Positions 34,160-42,871 of a DNA stretch of 49,923 nt are shown piece after piece. How positions within the stretch are numbered: the stretch's first letter is position 1; the number at the start of each line of letters is the position of its first letter. Position numbers and translations under genes: made by a program. The notes beneath the pieces were generated by a model that had not been told where the DNA came from, ran no database searches, and saw only the letters and a program-made list of their open reading frames with translations. The DNA comes from an uncultured Formosa sp. (GTDB lineage Bacteria; Bacteroidota; Bacteroidia; Flavobacteriales; Flavobacteriaceae): the NCBI GenBank assembly GCA_913052445.1, contig CAJXDP010000007.1:1-49923 (forward strand), in the 5' to 3' direction.

Positions 34160-35710
34160 TTACCTAGGATTTAATATGGCGAAAGGGATAATAACCTCTT
34201 CAAGTGAAATACCTCCGTGTTGGTAGGTGTTCCTAAAATAACTAACATAATGATTGTAATTATTTGGATATGCAAAAAAAAGGTTATCCTTTGCAAAAAT
34301 AAACGAGCTATTCATGGCTGACGATGGAAGGTATATTGATTTTGGATCTTTAACGGCCAAAACATCTTTTTGTTCATAACTCAAACTCCTTCCTGTTTTG
34401 TACCTTAGGTTTAGGCTAGTGTCTTTGTTTCCAACAACTTTAGAAGCATTTTTAACATTAATAGTTCCATGGTCAGTGGTGATTATTAGTTTAAAATTAA
34501 GTTCTTTCGCTTGTTTGATTATTTCTAGTAATGGGGAGTTGTCAAACCAACTTTTAGTAAGTGATCTGTAGCCCTTGTCATTAGAGGCAAGCTCTTTAAG
34601 AACTTCCATCTCAGTTTTAGCATGAGATAACATGTCTACAAAATTATATACTACTACAGTTAAGTCATTAGAGACTTTACTTTTAAATGATTCTGCCAGC
34701 TTTTGTCCTGCTTTTAAGTTGGTTATTTTAATGTATTCATACTTCAATTCAGATAAGCCAAGACGTTTCATTTGAGCTTCTAGAAATTGAGCTTCATATA
34801 AGTTTTTTCCACCTTCATCATTATCATTCTTCCAATATTGTGGAAATAATTTTTCCATCTCACTGGGCATTAGACCGGAAAATATAGCATTACGTGCATA
34901 CTGGGTCGCAGTTGGAAGAATACTAAAGTAAAGACTGTCTTCTTGAACTTTATAGTAAGTGTTTATGCTAGGTTCAAGCGCTTTCCATTGGTCATATCTC
35001 AGATTGTCTATAACCACTAGAAGAGTCGGTTGTTTTGAGTTAAGCGTCTCTGCTATTTTTTCTTTAAATAATGTATGAGACATCACAGGGGCTTGGTAAT
35101 CTTCAAACCAACTTGGGTAGGATTTTTCTATGAACCGTCCGAATTGCATATTAGCTTCTGATTTTTGAGCTTCTAGAATTTCGCTCATAGTTGGGTCGTT
35201 TGAGTTTTCTAACTCTAATTCCCAAAAAACGAGCTTTTTATATAATTTTTCCCACTCTTCAAAGGAGTTAATTTCATTAAGCTCCATTGATATTTTACGA
35301 AACTCTTGTAAATAATTAGAAGATGTTTTTTCAGAAACTAAGCGATTATGGTCTAGATTCTTTTTAAGAGATAGAAGAATTTGATGAGGATTTACAGGTT
35401 TAATTAAATAATCTGCTATTTTATTCCCAATGGCATCTTCCATTATGTATTCCTCCTCACTTTTTGTAATCATAACAACAGGTAAGGAAGATTTTATTTC
35501 TTTTATAGCAGAAAGCGTTTCCAAGCCCGAGAGCCCAGGCATGTTTTCATCTAAAAATACAATATCAAAAATACTATCATTTATTAGATTGATCGCTTCA
35601 GTTCCACTTTTACAGGTCTTGACAATGTAATTTTTCTTTTCTAAAAATAGGATGTGAGGTTTTAAAAATTCAATTTCATCATCAACCCATAAAATAGTTA
35701 TATTCCCCAT
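34160..35710 (-). CDS. porX: T9SS response regulator PorX (receiver plus PglZ domain)
   Basis: PorX is the response regulator that works with PorY and controls type IX secretion and gliding genes. The 516-residue protein starts with a CheY-like receiver (about 4-120): acidic D10-D11, phospho-acceptor D54 in VFLDENMPG and K104 in YLIKPVNP. After a helical linker (about 130-200) comes a PglZ/alkaline-phosphatase-like domain with LLVVIDNLRYDQWKAL, PTATQYARNAIFSGLMP (nucleophile threonine region) and LIITTDHGTINV. There is no DNA-binding output domain, as is normal for PorX. It heads the porX-tsaE-ald unit. No histidine kinase gene is nearby. Confidence 0.95.
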   Translation of the reverse strand: MGNITILWVDDEIEFLKPHILFLEKKNYIVKTCKSGTEAINLINDSIFDIVFLDENMPGLSGLETLSAIKEIKSSLPVVMITKSEEEYIMEDAIGNKIADYLIKPVNPHQILLSLKKNLDHNRLVSEKTSSNYLQEFRKISMELNEINSFEEWEKLYKKLVFWELELENSNDPTMSEILEAQKSEANMQFGRFIEKSYPSWFEDYQAPVMSHTLFKEKIAETLNSKQPTLLVVIDNLRYDQWKALEPSINTYYKVQEDSLYFSILPTATQYARNAIFSGLMPSEMEKLFPQYWKNDNDEGGKNLYEAQFLEAQMKRLGLSELKYEYIKITNLKAGQKLAESFKSKVSNDLTVVVYNFVDMLSHAKTEMEVLKELASNDKGYRSLTKSWFDNSPLLEIIKQAKELNFKLIITTDHGTINVKNASKVVGNKDTSLNLRYKTGRSLSYEQKDVLAVKDPKSIYLPSSAMNSSFIFAKDNLFFAYPNNYNHYVSYFRNTYQHGGISLEEVIIPFAILNPR

Positions 35711-35812
35711 GTATTATTTTTTAATCAAGAATAGAAGTCCTTTGGTTTTAGTATTTTTACAAAGTAAAAACTTTTAAAGAAAGTTCAAAGTGTAAATTTA
35801 ATACTATAAAGT

Positions 35813-37042
35813 TTGAATAAGGACAACAAGCTTAAAATATTTAACGATCCAATTTACGGATTTATTACAATCCCAAACACATTAATTTTTGACTTAATAG
35901 CGCATAGGTATTTCCAGCGATTGAGACGAATTTCTCAGATGGGACTTTCATATTTAGTTTATCCAGGAGCACATCACACAAGGTTTCAACATGCGTTAGG
36001 TTGTTTACATTTAATGCAGAATGCTGTCAGAATCTTGCGATTTAAAGGAGTTGAAATTTCTAATTTGGAAGAAAATGGATTATATATAGCCATTTTACTT
36101 CATGATATTGGCCATGGACCTTTTAGTCATGCGATGGAGCGAAGCATTGTCGAAAACATAAGCCATGAATCTATTTCACTTAAATTCATGGAAATACTAA
36201 ATATCGAGTTTAATGGGGAGTTAGATACTGCTATTTACATGTTTAAAGGTGAGTATCCTCGAAAGTTTTTTGGACAGCTTATTTCAGGTCAATTAGATAT
36301 TGATCGATCAGATTACCTCAAAAGGGATAGTTTCTATACAGGAGTTTCTGAAGGAAACATTAATAGCGAAAGACTTATTTCAATGATGAATGTTGTTGAT
36401 GATGAGTTGGTTATTGAAAAAAAAGGAATTTATTCAGTAGAAAAGTTTTTAATGGCACGGCGTTTAATGTATTGGCAGGTTTATTTGCATAAAACAAGCT
36501 TAGTCGCTGAGCAAATGATCATGCGTGTATTAAAACGTGCAAAGGAGTTAACCCTAATGAATGTTAAACTTGAAGCAAGTTCGGCTCTTACTTTTTTTAT
36601 GAATAATTCTTACGATGTTACTAATTTTAATACAGCTTCTCTAGATCAGTTTTCATTGTTAGATGATTGTGATGTGATATCAGCACTCAAATCTTGGCAG
36701 TTTCATAGTGATTTTGTCCTTAGCAAGCTTTCTAACATGATTTTAAACAGGATTTTATTAAAAATAAAATTTAAAAACAATCCTGTGTCAGAGTCCAAAA
36801 CAGAAAAAATAACAAAACAGATGATGGAAACATACAGGATAAGCTTTAATGAAGCGGCTTATTTTGTATTTAATGGATCCGTATCTAATTTAGCTTACGA
36901 CCAAAAACAAGGAGGTCTTAAAATTATGTACAAAAATGGAAAGTTAAAAGAAGTAATTAGTGCTTCAGATCATCTTTCTCTAAAAGTGTTATCTAAAACA
37001 GTTACAAAGCATTATATATGCTATCCAAAGGATATTCTTTGA
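35813..37042 (+). CDS. HD-domain phosphohydrolase (dNTPase-like)
   Basis: The 409-residue protein has the HD metal site. YPGAHHTRFQHALGCLHLM (about 50-68) provides the first histidine and HDIGHGPFSHAME (about 96-108) the HD pair, with a later D in the ISGQLDIDRSDYLKRD segment. It resembles the SAMHD1/dGTPase-like family; members hydrolyse dNTPs or act on (p)ppGpp-like substrates, which sequence alone cannot settle. The start is TTG at 35813: an in-frame TAA lies two codons upstream (35807-35809), and the conserved KLKIFNDPIYGFI opening follows at once. It precedes the lipid A operon by 23 bases. Confidence 0.88.
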   Translation: MNKDNKLKIFNDPIYGFITIPNTLIFDLIAHRYFQRLRRISQMGLSYLVYPGAHHTRFQHALGCLHLMQNAVRILRFKGVEISNLEENGLYIAILLHDIGHGPFSHAMERSIVENISHESISLKFMEILNIEFNGELDTAIYMFKGEYPRKFFGQLISGQLDIDRSDYLKRDSFYTGVSEGNINSERLISMMNVVDDELVIEKKGIYSVEKFLMARRLMYWQVYLHKTSLVAEQMIMRVLKRAKELTLMNVKLEASSALTFFMNNSYDVTNFNTASLDQFSLLDDCDVISALKSWQFHSDFVLSKLSNMILNRILLKIKFKNNPVSESKTEKITKQMMETYRISFNEAAYFVFNGSVSNLAYDQKQGGLKIMYKNGKLKEVISASDHLSLKVLSKTVTKHYICYPKDIL

Positions 37043-37052
37043 TATTTTTTTT

Positions 37053-37060
37053 TACTTTTG
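37053..37060 (+). promoter_or_regulatory. -7 element of the lpxD operon, next to the start codon
   Basis: TACTTTTG fits TAnnTTTG exactly and ends 5 bases before the lpxD ATG at 37066, in the 23-base gap after the HD gene. Transcription from here would give an almost leaderless lpxD mRNA. No -33 element at standard distance is seen. Confidence 0.45.
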
Positions 37061-37065
37061 CATCA

Positions 37066-38094
37066 ATGAAATTTACAGCTACACAAATATCAGAACTATT
37101 AAATGGAAAAGTTGTTGGTGATCCATCGGTTAAAGTTGATACGCTTTCGAAAATTGAAGAAGGCTCAACAGGATCTATAACATTCTTATCAAACCCTAAA
37201 TATACTTCACATATTTATACTACAAATGCCTCAATTGTTGTTGTTAATAATGACTTTGAACCTCAAAGTAAATTAGACTTAACTCTTGTTAAGGTTGAAA
37301 ATGCTTATTCTGCATTCACAACACTTTTAGATTATTATAACTCAACAAAAAATAATAAATCAGGAATTGAATCTCCACTTTTTATTTCTGATTCAGCTTC
37401 GTATGGAAAAGACGTATATATCGGAGCATTTTCACATATTGGTGAAAATGTAGTAATTGGAGATAATGTTAAAATATATCCAAACACTTTTATTGGAGAT
37501 AATGTTACTATAGGGCCAAATACAACGATTTGTTCAGGAGTTAAAGTATATTTTGATTGTGTAATTGGCGCAAACTGTTATATTAACTCAGGAGTTGTTA
37601 TTGGGGCCGATGGGTTTGGTTTTTCACCTGATAAAGATGGTATTTACAAAAAGATTCCACAAATTGGCAATGTCATTTTAGAGGATTTTGTTGACTTAGG
37701 AGCTGCCACTACTGTTGATAGAGCTACATTAGGGTCTACAGTCATTAAAAAAGGAGTGAAGCTAGATAATCAAGTTCAAGTTGCTCATAATGTAACTATT
37801 GGAGAAAATACAGTAATAGCCGCTCAGTCAGGAATTGCTGGTTCAACCAAAATTGGTGCTAATTGTCAAATTGGAGGTCAAGTAGGAATAGCAGGACATA
37901 TTGTAATAGGCAATAACGTTAGGATTGTAGGACAGTCGGGAGTTACTAAAAGTATTAAATCAAATCAAACTATTAATGGTACACCTGCCTTTAATAATTC
38001 GGACTACAATAAGTCATACGTTCACTTTAAAAACCTTCCTAAAATAATAAAAGAGTTTAATTCTTTAGAAAATACAACTAAACATGATCTTTAA
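37066..38094 (+). CDS. lpxD: UDP-3-O-acylglucosamine N-acyltransferase LpxD
   Basis: LpxD adds the second hydroxyacyl chain to UDP-acyl-glucosamine in lipid A synthesis. The 342-residue protein has an N-terminal uridine-binding domain (about 1-100) and a left-handed beta-helix of hexapeptide repeats (about 110-310). The catalytic histidine is H241 in NQVQVAHNVTIG, and a GADGFGF loop lies at 180-186. I start at 37066 (MKFTATQISELL), as the preceding codons in the same frame are an unlike hydrophobic stretch inside the HD gene. It leads lpxC-fabZ, lpxA, efp and the lpxD paralog; its last 11 bases overlap lpxC-fabZ. Confidence 0.95.
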   Translation: MKFTATQISELLNGKVVGDPSVKVDTLSKIEEGSTGSITFLSNPKYTSHIYTTNASIVVVNNDFEPQSKLDLTLVKVENAYSAFTTLLDYYNSTKNNKSGIESPLFISDSASYGKDVYIGAFSHIGENVVIGDNVKIYPNTFIGDNVTIGPNTTICSGVKVYFDCVIGANCYINSGVVIGADGFGFSPDKDGIYKKIPQIGNVILEDFVDLGAATTVDRATLGSTVIKKGVKLDNQVQVAHNVTIGENTVIAAQSGIAGSTKIGANCQIGGQVGIAGHIVIGNNVRIVGQSGVTKSIKSNQTINGTPAFNNSDYNKSYVHFKNLPKIIKEFNSLENTTKHDL

Positions 38095-39487
38095 AACAGA
38101 TACTAAGCAGACAACAATTAGTAAAAAAGTTTCTTTAACAGGAGTAGGTCTTCACACAGGCAAGGAGGTTAAAATAAATTTTTTGCCTGCACAAATTAAT
38201 GATGGCTATAAATTCCGAAGAATAGATTTAGAAGGACTTCCTATGATTAATGCTGACGCTAATTTAGTTACAAACACTCAAAGAGGTACTTGTTTAGAAA
38301 AGAATGGAGTTATAATTCAAACTTGTGAACACGTGCTAGCTGCACTAGTAGGCTTAGAAATTGATAATGTAATTATAGAATTAAATACGTCAGAGCCCCC
38401 TATAATGGATGGTTCATCAAAGTATTTTATTAAAGCATTAGAATCAGCAGGGATTCAAGTATTAGAAGCTTTTAGAGAAGTTTTTGTTGTCAAAGATGTG
38501 ATTTCATATAAAGATGAAGAATCTGGAAGTGAAATTACTATTATACCATCTGAGGAGTATCAAGTAACGACTATGGTTGATTTTGGAACTAAGGTTTTAG
38601 GAACTCAAAATGCAAACTTAGAAAACCTATCTGATTTTAAGAAAGATATTTCTGAATCTCGAACCTTCAGTTTTTTACATGAACTAGAAATGCTTCTTGA
38701 GAGCGGTTTAATTAAGGGAGGCGATTTAAATAATGCTATTGTTTATGTAGATAAGCCTCTTTCTGAAGAAACTATGGAAAGGTTAAAGCTAGCGTTTAAC
38801 AAAGATTCCATTTCCGTTACTTCAAATGGGATATTAGATAACCTTACTCTGCATTACCCTAACGAAGCAGCTCGACATAAATTATTAGATGTTATTGGAG
38901 ATCTAGCTTTGGTTGGAACACGTGTTCAAGGAAAGGTAATAGCTAATAAACCCGGACATTTTGTAAATACACAGTTTGCTAAAAAACTATCTAAAATAAT
39001 TAAAATGGAACGTCGTAATAACGTACCAAAAATTGATTTAAATCAAATTCCAGTTATGGATGTAAATGCGATTATGGATATGTTGCCTCATCGCCCTCCA
39101 TTTTTGTTTGTTGATAAAGTTTTTGAATTATCACCCAACCATGTAATCGGCTGTAAAAATGTATCCATGAATGAAACATTTTTTCAAGGTCATTTTCCCG
39201 GATCACCTGTAATGCCAGGAGTGCTTATTGTTGAGGCTATGGCGCAAACAGGTGGAATTCTTGTTTTAAACACGGTTCCTGATCCAGAAAATTACCTTAC
39301 CTTTTTCATGAAAATGGATAAAGTTAAGTTTAAACAAAAAGTTGTTCCTGGAGATACATTAATTTTCGTATGCTCTTTAATTACTCCAATAAGAAGAGGG
39401 ATTTGTCATATGCAAGGATATGCCTATGCGAATGGAAAATTATGCGCAGAAGCTGAATTAATGGCTCAGATATCAAAAGTTAAATAA
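38084..39487 (+). CDS. lpxC/fabZ: Fused LpxC deacetylase / FabZ dehydratase
   Basis: The 467-residue protein joins two enzymes. Residues about 5-300 are the zinc deacetylase LpxC (committed lipid A step), with LTGVGLHTGKEV, the first zinc histidine in TCEHVLAALVGLEIDN and MDGSSKYF, and ARHKLLDVIGDLAL carrying the H-x3-D site. Residues about 318-467 are 3-hydroxyacyl-ACP dehydratase FabZ, with MLPHRPPFLFVDKV, the catalytic GHFPGSPVMPGVLIVEAMAQ segment and VPGDTL. This fusion is normal in Bacteroidota and couples lipid A and fatty acid synthesis. It overlaps lpxD by 11 bases and precedes lpxA by 21. Confidence 0.97.
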   Translation: MIFKTDTKQTTISKKVSLTGVGLHTGKEVKINFLPAQINDGYKFRRIDLEGLPMINADANLVTNTQRGTCLEKNGVIIQTCEHVLAALVGLEIDNVIIELNTSEPPIMDGSSKYFIKALESAGIQVLEAFREVFVVKDVISYKDEESGSEITIIPSEEYQVTTMVDFGTKVLGTQNANLENLSDFKKDISESRTFSFLHELEMLLESGLIKGGDLNNAIVYVDKPLSEETMERLKLAFNKDSISVTSNGILDNLTLHYPNEAARHKLLDVIGDLALVGTRVQGKVIANKPGHFVNTQFAKKLSKIIKMERRNNVPKIDLNQIPVMDVNAIMDMLPHRPPFLFVDKVFELSPNHVIGCKNVSMNETFFQGHFPGSPVMPGVLIVEAMAQTGGILVLNTVPDPENYLTFFMKMDKVKFKQKVVPGDTLIFVCSLITPIRRGICHMQGYAYANGKLCAEAELMAQISKVK

Positions 39488-39508
39488 ATTATTTAAAATA
39501 ATTACAAA

Positions 39509-40294
39509 ATGAATCAACCTCTAGCTTATGTTCATCCAGGAGCCAAAATAGCCAAAAATGTGGTTATTGAACCTTTTACTACAATTAATAATAATGTTAT
39601 CATTGGTGAAGGGACTTGGATTGGATCAAATGTAACAATCATGGAAGGAGCTAGAATTGGTAAAAACTGTAGTATTTTTCCTGGTTCTGTGATTTCTGCA
39701 ATGCCACAAGATTTAAAATATGATGATGAAGAAACTACTGTTGTTATTGGAAACAATGTAACAATAAGAGAGTGTGTAACTATCAATCGTGGAACTACAG
39801 ATAAAATGAAAACAGTAATTGGAGATAATTGTCTGATAATGGCTTACTGTCATATTGCACATGACTGCACGGTTGGAAAAAATTGTATTTTTTCAAATAA
39901 TAGCACTTTGGCTGGGCACACTACGGTTGGAGACTATGTGATATTAGCAGGGATGGCTGCAGTTCATCAATTTTGTTCAATTGGAAATCATTCATTTGTT
40001 ACCGGTGGTTCACTCGTTAGAAAAGATGTCCCTCCTTTTGTCAAAGCTGCTCGTGAACCTTTATCATATGTTGGAATTAACTCTGTTGGACTGAGAAGAA
40101 GAGGTTTTAGCTCAGAAAAAATTAAAGAAATTCAAAATATTTACAGGCTACTTTATCAAAAAAACTACAATAATTCACAAGCAGCAGAGATTATTGAAGC
40201 TGAAATGGAAGCCACACCAGAACGTGATGAAATTTTACAATTTATTAAAAATTCACGTCGTGGAATTATGAAAGGATATTTTAATTCAAATTAA
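39509..40294 (+). CDS. lpxA: UDP-N-acetylglucosamine acyltransferase LpxA
   Basis: LpxA performs the first step of lipid A synthesis, moving a hydroxyacyl chain from ACP to UDP-GlcNAc. The 261-residue protein is a hexapeptide-repeat beta-helix (about 1-185) with the catalytic histidine in CHIAHDCTVG (near residue 116). The typical AMPQDLKY segment (about 70-77), GGSLVRKDVPPFV, and a C-terminal helical domain with GLRRRGFSSEKIKEIQNIYRLLY are present. Length agrees with E. coli LpxA (262). It is in the middle of the operon, 7 bases before efp. Confidence 0.97.
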   Translation: MNQPLAYVHPGAKIAKNVVIEPFTTINNNVIIGEGTWIGSNVTIMEGARIGKNCSIFPGSVISAMPQDLKYDDEETTVVIGNNVTIRECVTINRGTTDKMKTVIGDNCLIMAYCHIAHDCTVGKNCIFSNNSTLAGHTTVGDYVILAGMAAVHQFCSIGNHSFVTGGSLVRKDVPPFVKAAREPLSYVGINSVGLRRRGFSSEKIKEIQNIYRLLYQKNYNNSQAAEIIEAEMEATPERDEILQFIKNSRRGIMKGYFNSN

Positions 40295-40301
40295 TTAAAT
40301 T

Positions 40302-40868
40302 ATGGCAAGTACATCAGATATAAGAAATGGATTGTGTATTAAATATAACCACGATATATTTAAAGTTATTGAGTTCTTACATGTTAAGCCTGGAAAAGGC
40401 CCAGCATTTGTTAGAACAAAAATGAAGAGTGTAACTAATGGAAAAGTTATTGACAACACGTTTTCCGCAGGGCATAAAATTGAAGAAGTACGTGTCGAAA
40501 CACATAAGTTTCAATATTTATATAACGATGGCGATACGTTTCATTTCATGAATACCGCAGATTATTCTCAAATTGAATTACAAAAAGCGGTTTTAGACAA
40601 TCCCGACTTAATGAAAGAAGGAGAAGTTGTTACACTTCTAATGAACACTGAAGATAACTCCCCGCTTTCAGTGGACTTACCTTCAAGTGTTATATTGGAA
40701 GTAACATCAACAGAACCTGGTATTAAAGGTAACACAGCTACCAATGCGACAAAACCTGCTACTGTAGAAACTGGAGCAACTGTGATGGTTCCTTTGTTTA
40801 TAAACGAAGGGGATAAAATTAAAGTAGAAACAGCAAAAGGAACTTATAAAGAACGTATAAAAGCATAG
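40302..40868 (+). CDS. efp: Elongation factor P
   Basis: EF-P rescues ribosomes stalled at proline stretches. The 188-residue protein has the KOW-like N domain with the loop KPGKGPAF (29-36) and a lysine (K32) at its tip, followed by two OB domains and the typical AKGTYKERI end. The unmodified-looking K loop context does not identify its modification; genes for known EF-P modifying enzymes are not in the window. It lies 7 bases after lpxA and 1 base before the lpxD paralog, so it is co-transcribed with lipid A genes. Confidence 0.97.
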   Translation: MASTSDIRNGLCIKYNHDIFKVIEFLHVKPGKGPAFVRTKMKSVTNGKVIDNTFSAGHKIEEVRVETHKFQYLYNDGDTFHFMNTADYSQIELQKAVLDNPDLMKEGEVVTLLMNTEDNSPLSVDLPSSVILEVTSTEPGIKGNTATNATKPATVETGATVMVPLFINEGDKIKVETAKGTYKERIKA

Positions 40869-40869
40869 T

Positions 40870-41805
40870 ATGAAATTCACACAATCGCATGCATTGAAAG
40901 ATATTGCATCACTTATTGGTTGTGAGTATATAGGAGATCCATTATTAGAAATTTTAGGGATGAATGAAATACATGTTGTTTCTGCTGGGGATATTGTATT
41001 TGTAGATCATCCAAAGTATTATGACAAAGCACTTAATTCAAAAGCTACTGTTATATTAATTAATAAAACGGTGCCTTGTCCTAAAGGAAAAGCATTATTA
41101 ATTTCTGAAGATCCATTTAGAGACTTTAATTTTCTTACAACACACTTTAAACCTTTTCAACCCTCAACTCAAGCGATTTCAGAGTCTTCAAGTGTTGGTA
41201 AAGGAACAATCATACAGCCTAATTGTTTTATTGGTAATAATGTGGAAATAGGAAAAAATTCCATTATTCATGCTAATGTTAGTATTTTTGATGATACTAT
41301 AATTGGCGACAATGTGATTATTCAATCTGGAACAGTTATTGGAGGTAATGCATTTTATTACAAAAAGAGACCAGAGGGATATGACCAATTAAAATCAAGT
41401 GGAAGAGTTATTATTAAAAACAATGTTCATATAGGATCTTCTTGTACAATTGATCGTGGTGTCACTGGAGATACAACTATTGGAATGGGTACAAAACTAG
41501 ATAACCTTATTCAAATTGGTCATGACACACTAATAGGTGCGAACTGTTTAATTGCATCCCAAAGTGGAATTGCTGGTTGTTGTGTTATTGAGGATGATGT
41601 AACTATATGGGGTCAAGTTGGAACAAATAGCGGAGTAACTATAGGGTCTAAGGCTGTTATATTGGGTCAAACCGGGGTTACCAAATCGATTGAAGGAGGG
41701 AAAACTTATTTTGGCACTCCAATTGAAGAGTCTAGGTTTAAACTTAAAGAACTTGCATTAATTAGAAAACTGCCTGGAATAATCAAAGAACTAAAAGAAA
41801 AATAA
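40870..41805 (+). CDS. Second LpxD-like N-acyltransferase (paralog)
   Basis: The 311-residue protein has a divergent N-terminal domain (about 1-100) and a hexapeptide-repeat helix (about 105-290). It keeps a histidine (H218) in NLIQIGHDTLIG at the position of the LpxD catalytic histidine. It also keeps the QSGIAG and GQTGVTKSI segments of LpxD, but differs in the N domain and has a YYKKRPEGYDQLKSSG insertion-like loop (164-178). It is likely an acyltransferase of sugar nucleotides, maybe with different acyl-chain or sugar preference. As far as I recall, flavobacterial genomes often carry it just after efp, as here. Its substrate is unproven, so I give no symbol. Confidence 0.85.
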   Translation: MKFTQSHALKDIASLIGCEYIGDPLLEILGMNEIHVVSAGDIVFVDHPKYYDKALNSKATVILINKTVPCPKGKALLISEDPFRDFNFLTTHFKPFQPSTQAISESSSVGKGTIIQPNCFIGNNVEIGKNSIIHANVSIFDDTIIGDNVIIQSGTVIGGNAFYYKKRPEGYDQLKSSGRVIIKNNVHIGSSCTIDRGVTGDTTIGMGTKLDNLIQIGHDTLIGANCLIASQSGIAGCCVIEDDVTIWGQVGTNSGVTIGSKAVILGQTGVTKSIEGGKTYFGTPIEESRFKLKELALIRKLPGIIKELKEK

Positions 41806-41855
41806 ACTCTTATAAATTTAATCCTTAAATCCTTTAAAATTTGCAATCAAAAAAT

Positions 41856-41863
41856 TACATTTG
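41856..41863 (+). promoter_or_regulatory. -7 promoter element of sucD
   Basis: TACATTTG matches TAnnTTTG exactly, 35 bases before the sucD ATG. It implies that sucD has its own promoter after the lipid A operon. No -33 TTTG is found at the standard spacing. Confidence 0.5.
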
Positions 41864-41898
41864 ATGCATCAATTTAATTATAATAAAATCAAATCTAT

Positions 41899-42777
41899 AT
41901 GAGTGTTTTAGTAAATAAAGATTCAAAAATTATTGTTCAAGGATTCACAGGAATTGAAGGTACTTTTCATGCTTCTCAAATGATGGATTACGGTACGAAT
42001 ATAGTTGGTGGAGTAACTCCAGGAAAAGGTGGTCAAACTCATTTAGAAAAGCCTGTTTTTAACTCTGTTAAAGAGGCTGTAGACCAAGTTGCCGCAAACA
42101 CTACTATTATATTTGTTCCTCCAGCTTTTGCTGCGGATGCAATAATGGAAGCCGCAGATGCAGGAATTAAAGTGATTATTACTATAACTGAGGGAATTCC
42201 AGTAGCCGATATGATTGTTGCTTATGAATATATTAAAAATAAAGCTTGTCGTTTAGTAGGACCTAATTGCCCAGGTGTTATTACTCCAGGTGAAGCCAAG
42301 GTTGGTATTATGCCAGGATTTGTTTTTAAGAAAGGTGCTGTTGGTGTAGTTTCTAAGTCTGGGACTTTAACTTATGAAGCTGCTGATCAAGTAGTAAAAC
42401 AAGGATTAGGAATAAGTACCGCTATCGGAATTGGAGGAGACCCAATTATAGGAACAACTACTAAAGAAGCTGTTGAATTATTAATCAATGACCCTGAAAC
42501 AAATTGTATCGTGATGATTGGAGAGATCGGCGGTCAGCTTGAAGGAGATGCAGCAAAATGGTATAAGAATAGTGGAAGTAATAAACCAGTTGTTGGATTT
42601 ATCGCAGGTGAAACAGCTCCAGCTGGACGTACAATGGGTCATGCTGGAGCTATAGTTGGTGGAAGTGATGATACTGCACAGGCAAAAAAGCAAATTATGA
42701 GACAATGCGGGATACATGTTGTTGAATCTCCTGCAGAAATAGGTAAAAAAGTTGCCGAAGTACTACTTTCAAATTAA
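41899..42777 (+). CDS. sucD: Succinate-CoA ligase alpha subunit
   Basis: The alpha subunit of the TCA-cycle enzyme that interconverts succinyl-CoA and succinate with ATP/GTP formation. The 292-residue protein has the CoA-binding Rossmann part with [16 protein letters not shown] (about 13-28) and [22 protein letters not shown] lies near 115 and the phosphohistidine loop GHAGAIVGG near 250-258. The beta subunit gene sucC is not in the window, so in this organism the two are not adjacent on this side. It is preceded by its own -7 element. Confidence 0.97.
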   Translation: MSVLVNKDSKIIVQGFTGIEGTFHASQMMDYGTNIVGGVTPGKGGQTHLEKPVFNSVKEAVDQVAANTTIIFVPPAFAADAIMEAADAGIKVIITITEGIPVADMIVAYEYIKNKACRLVGPNCPGVITPGEAKVGIMPGFVFKKGAVGVVSKSGTLTYEAADQVVKQGLGISTAIGIGGDPIIGTTTKEAVELLINDPETNCIVMIGEIGGQLEGDAAKWYKNSGSNKPVVGFIAGETAPAGRTMGHAGAIVGGSDDTAQAKKQIMRQCGIHVVESPAEIGKKVAEVLLSN

Positions 42778-42871
42778 TTATTTAAGCTAATGGTTTGCTA
42801 TTACAGCAACTCACAACCCATAAACTTTTAGTTTTAACAAACTAGCGTTATTTAACATATAATTTAAAAAT

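Noticed and set aside
41840-41863. TTTG followed 12 bases later by TACATTTG upstream of sucD, with similar 11-12 base spacings near lpxD and the truA-like gene
   Set aside because: The Bacteroidota -33/-7 spacing is about 17-23 bases; TTTG is frequent in this AT-rich sequence, and other promoters here do not show the 12-base spacing.
42795-42809. Short hairpin TTGCT/AGCAA after sucD
   Set aside because: Only five base pairs and no T-run; too weak to call a terminator.
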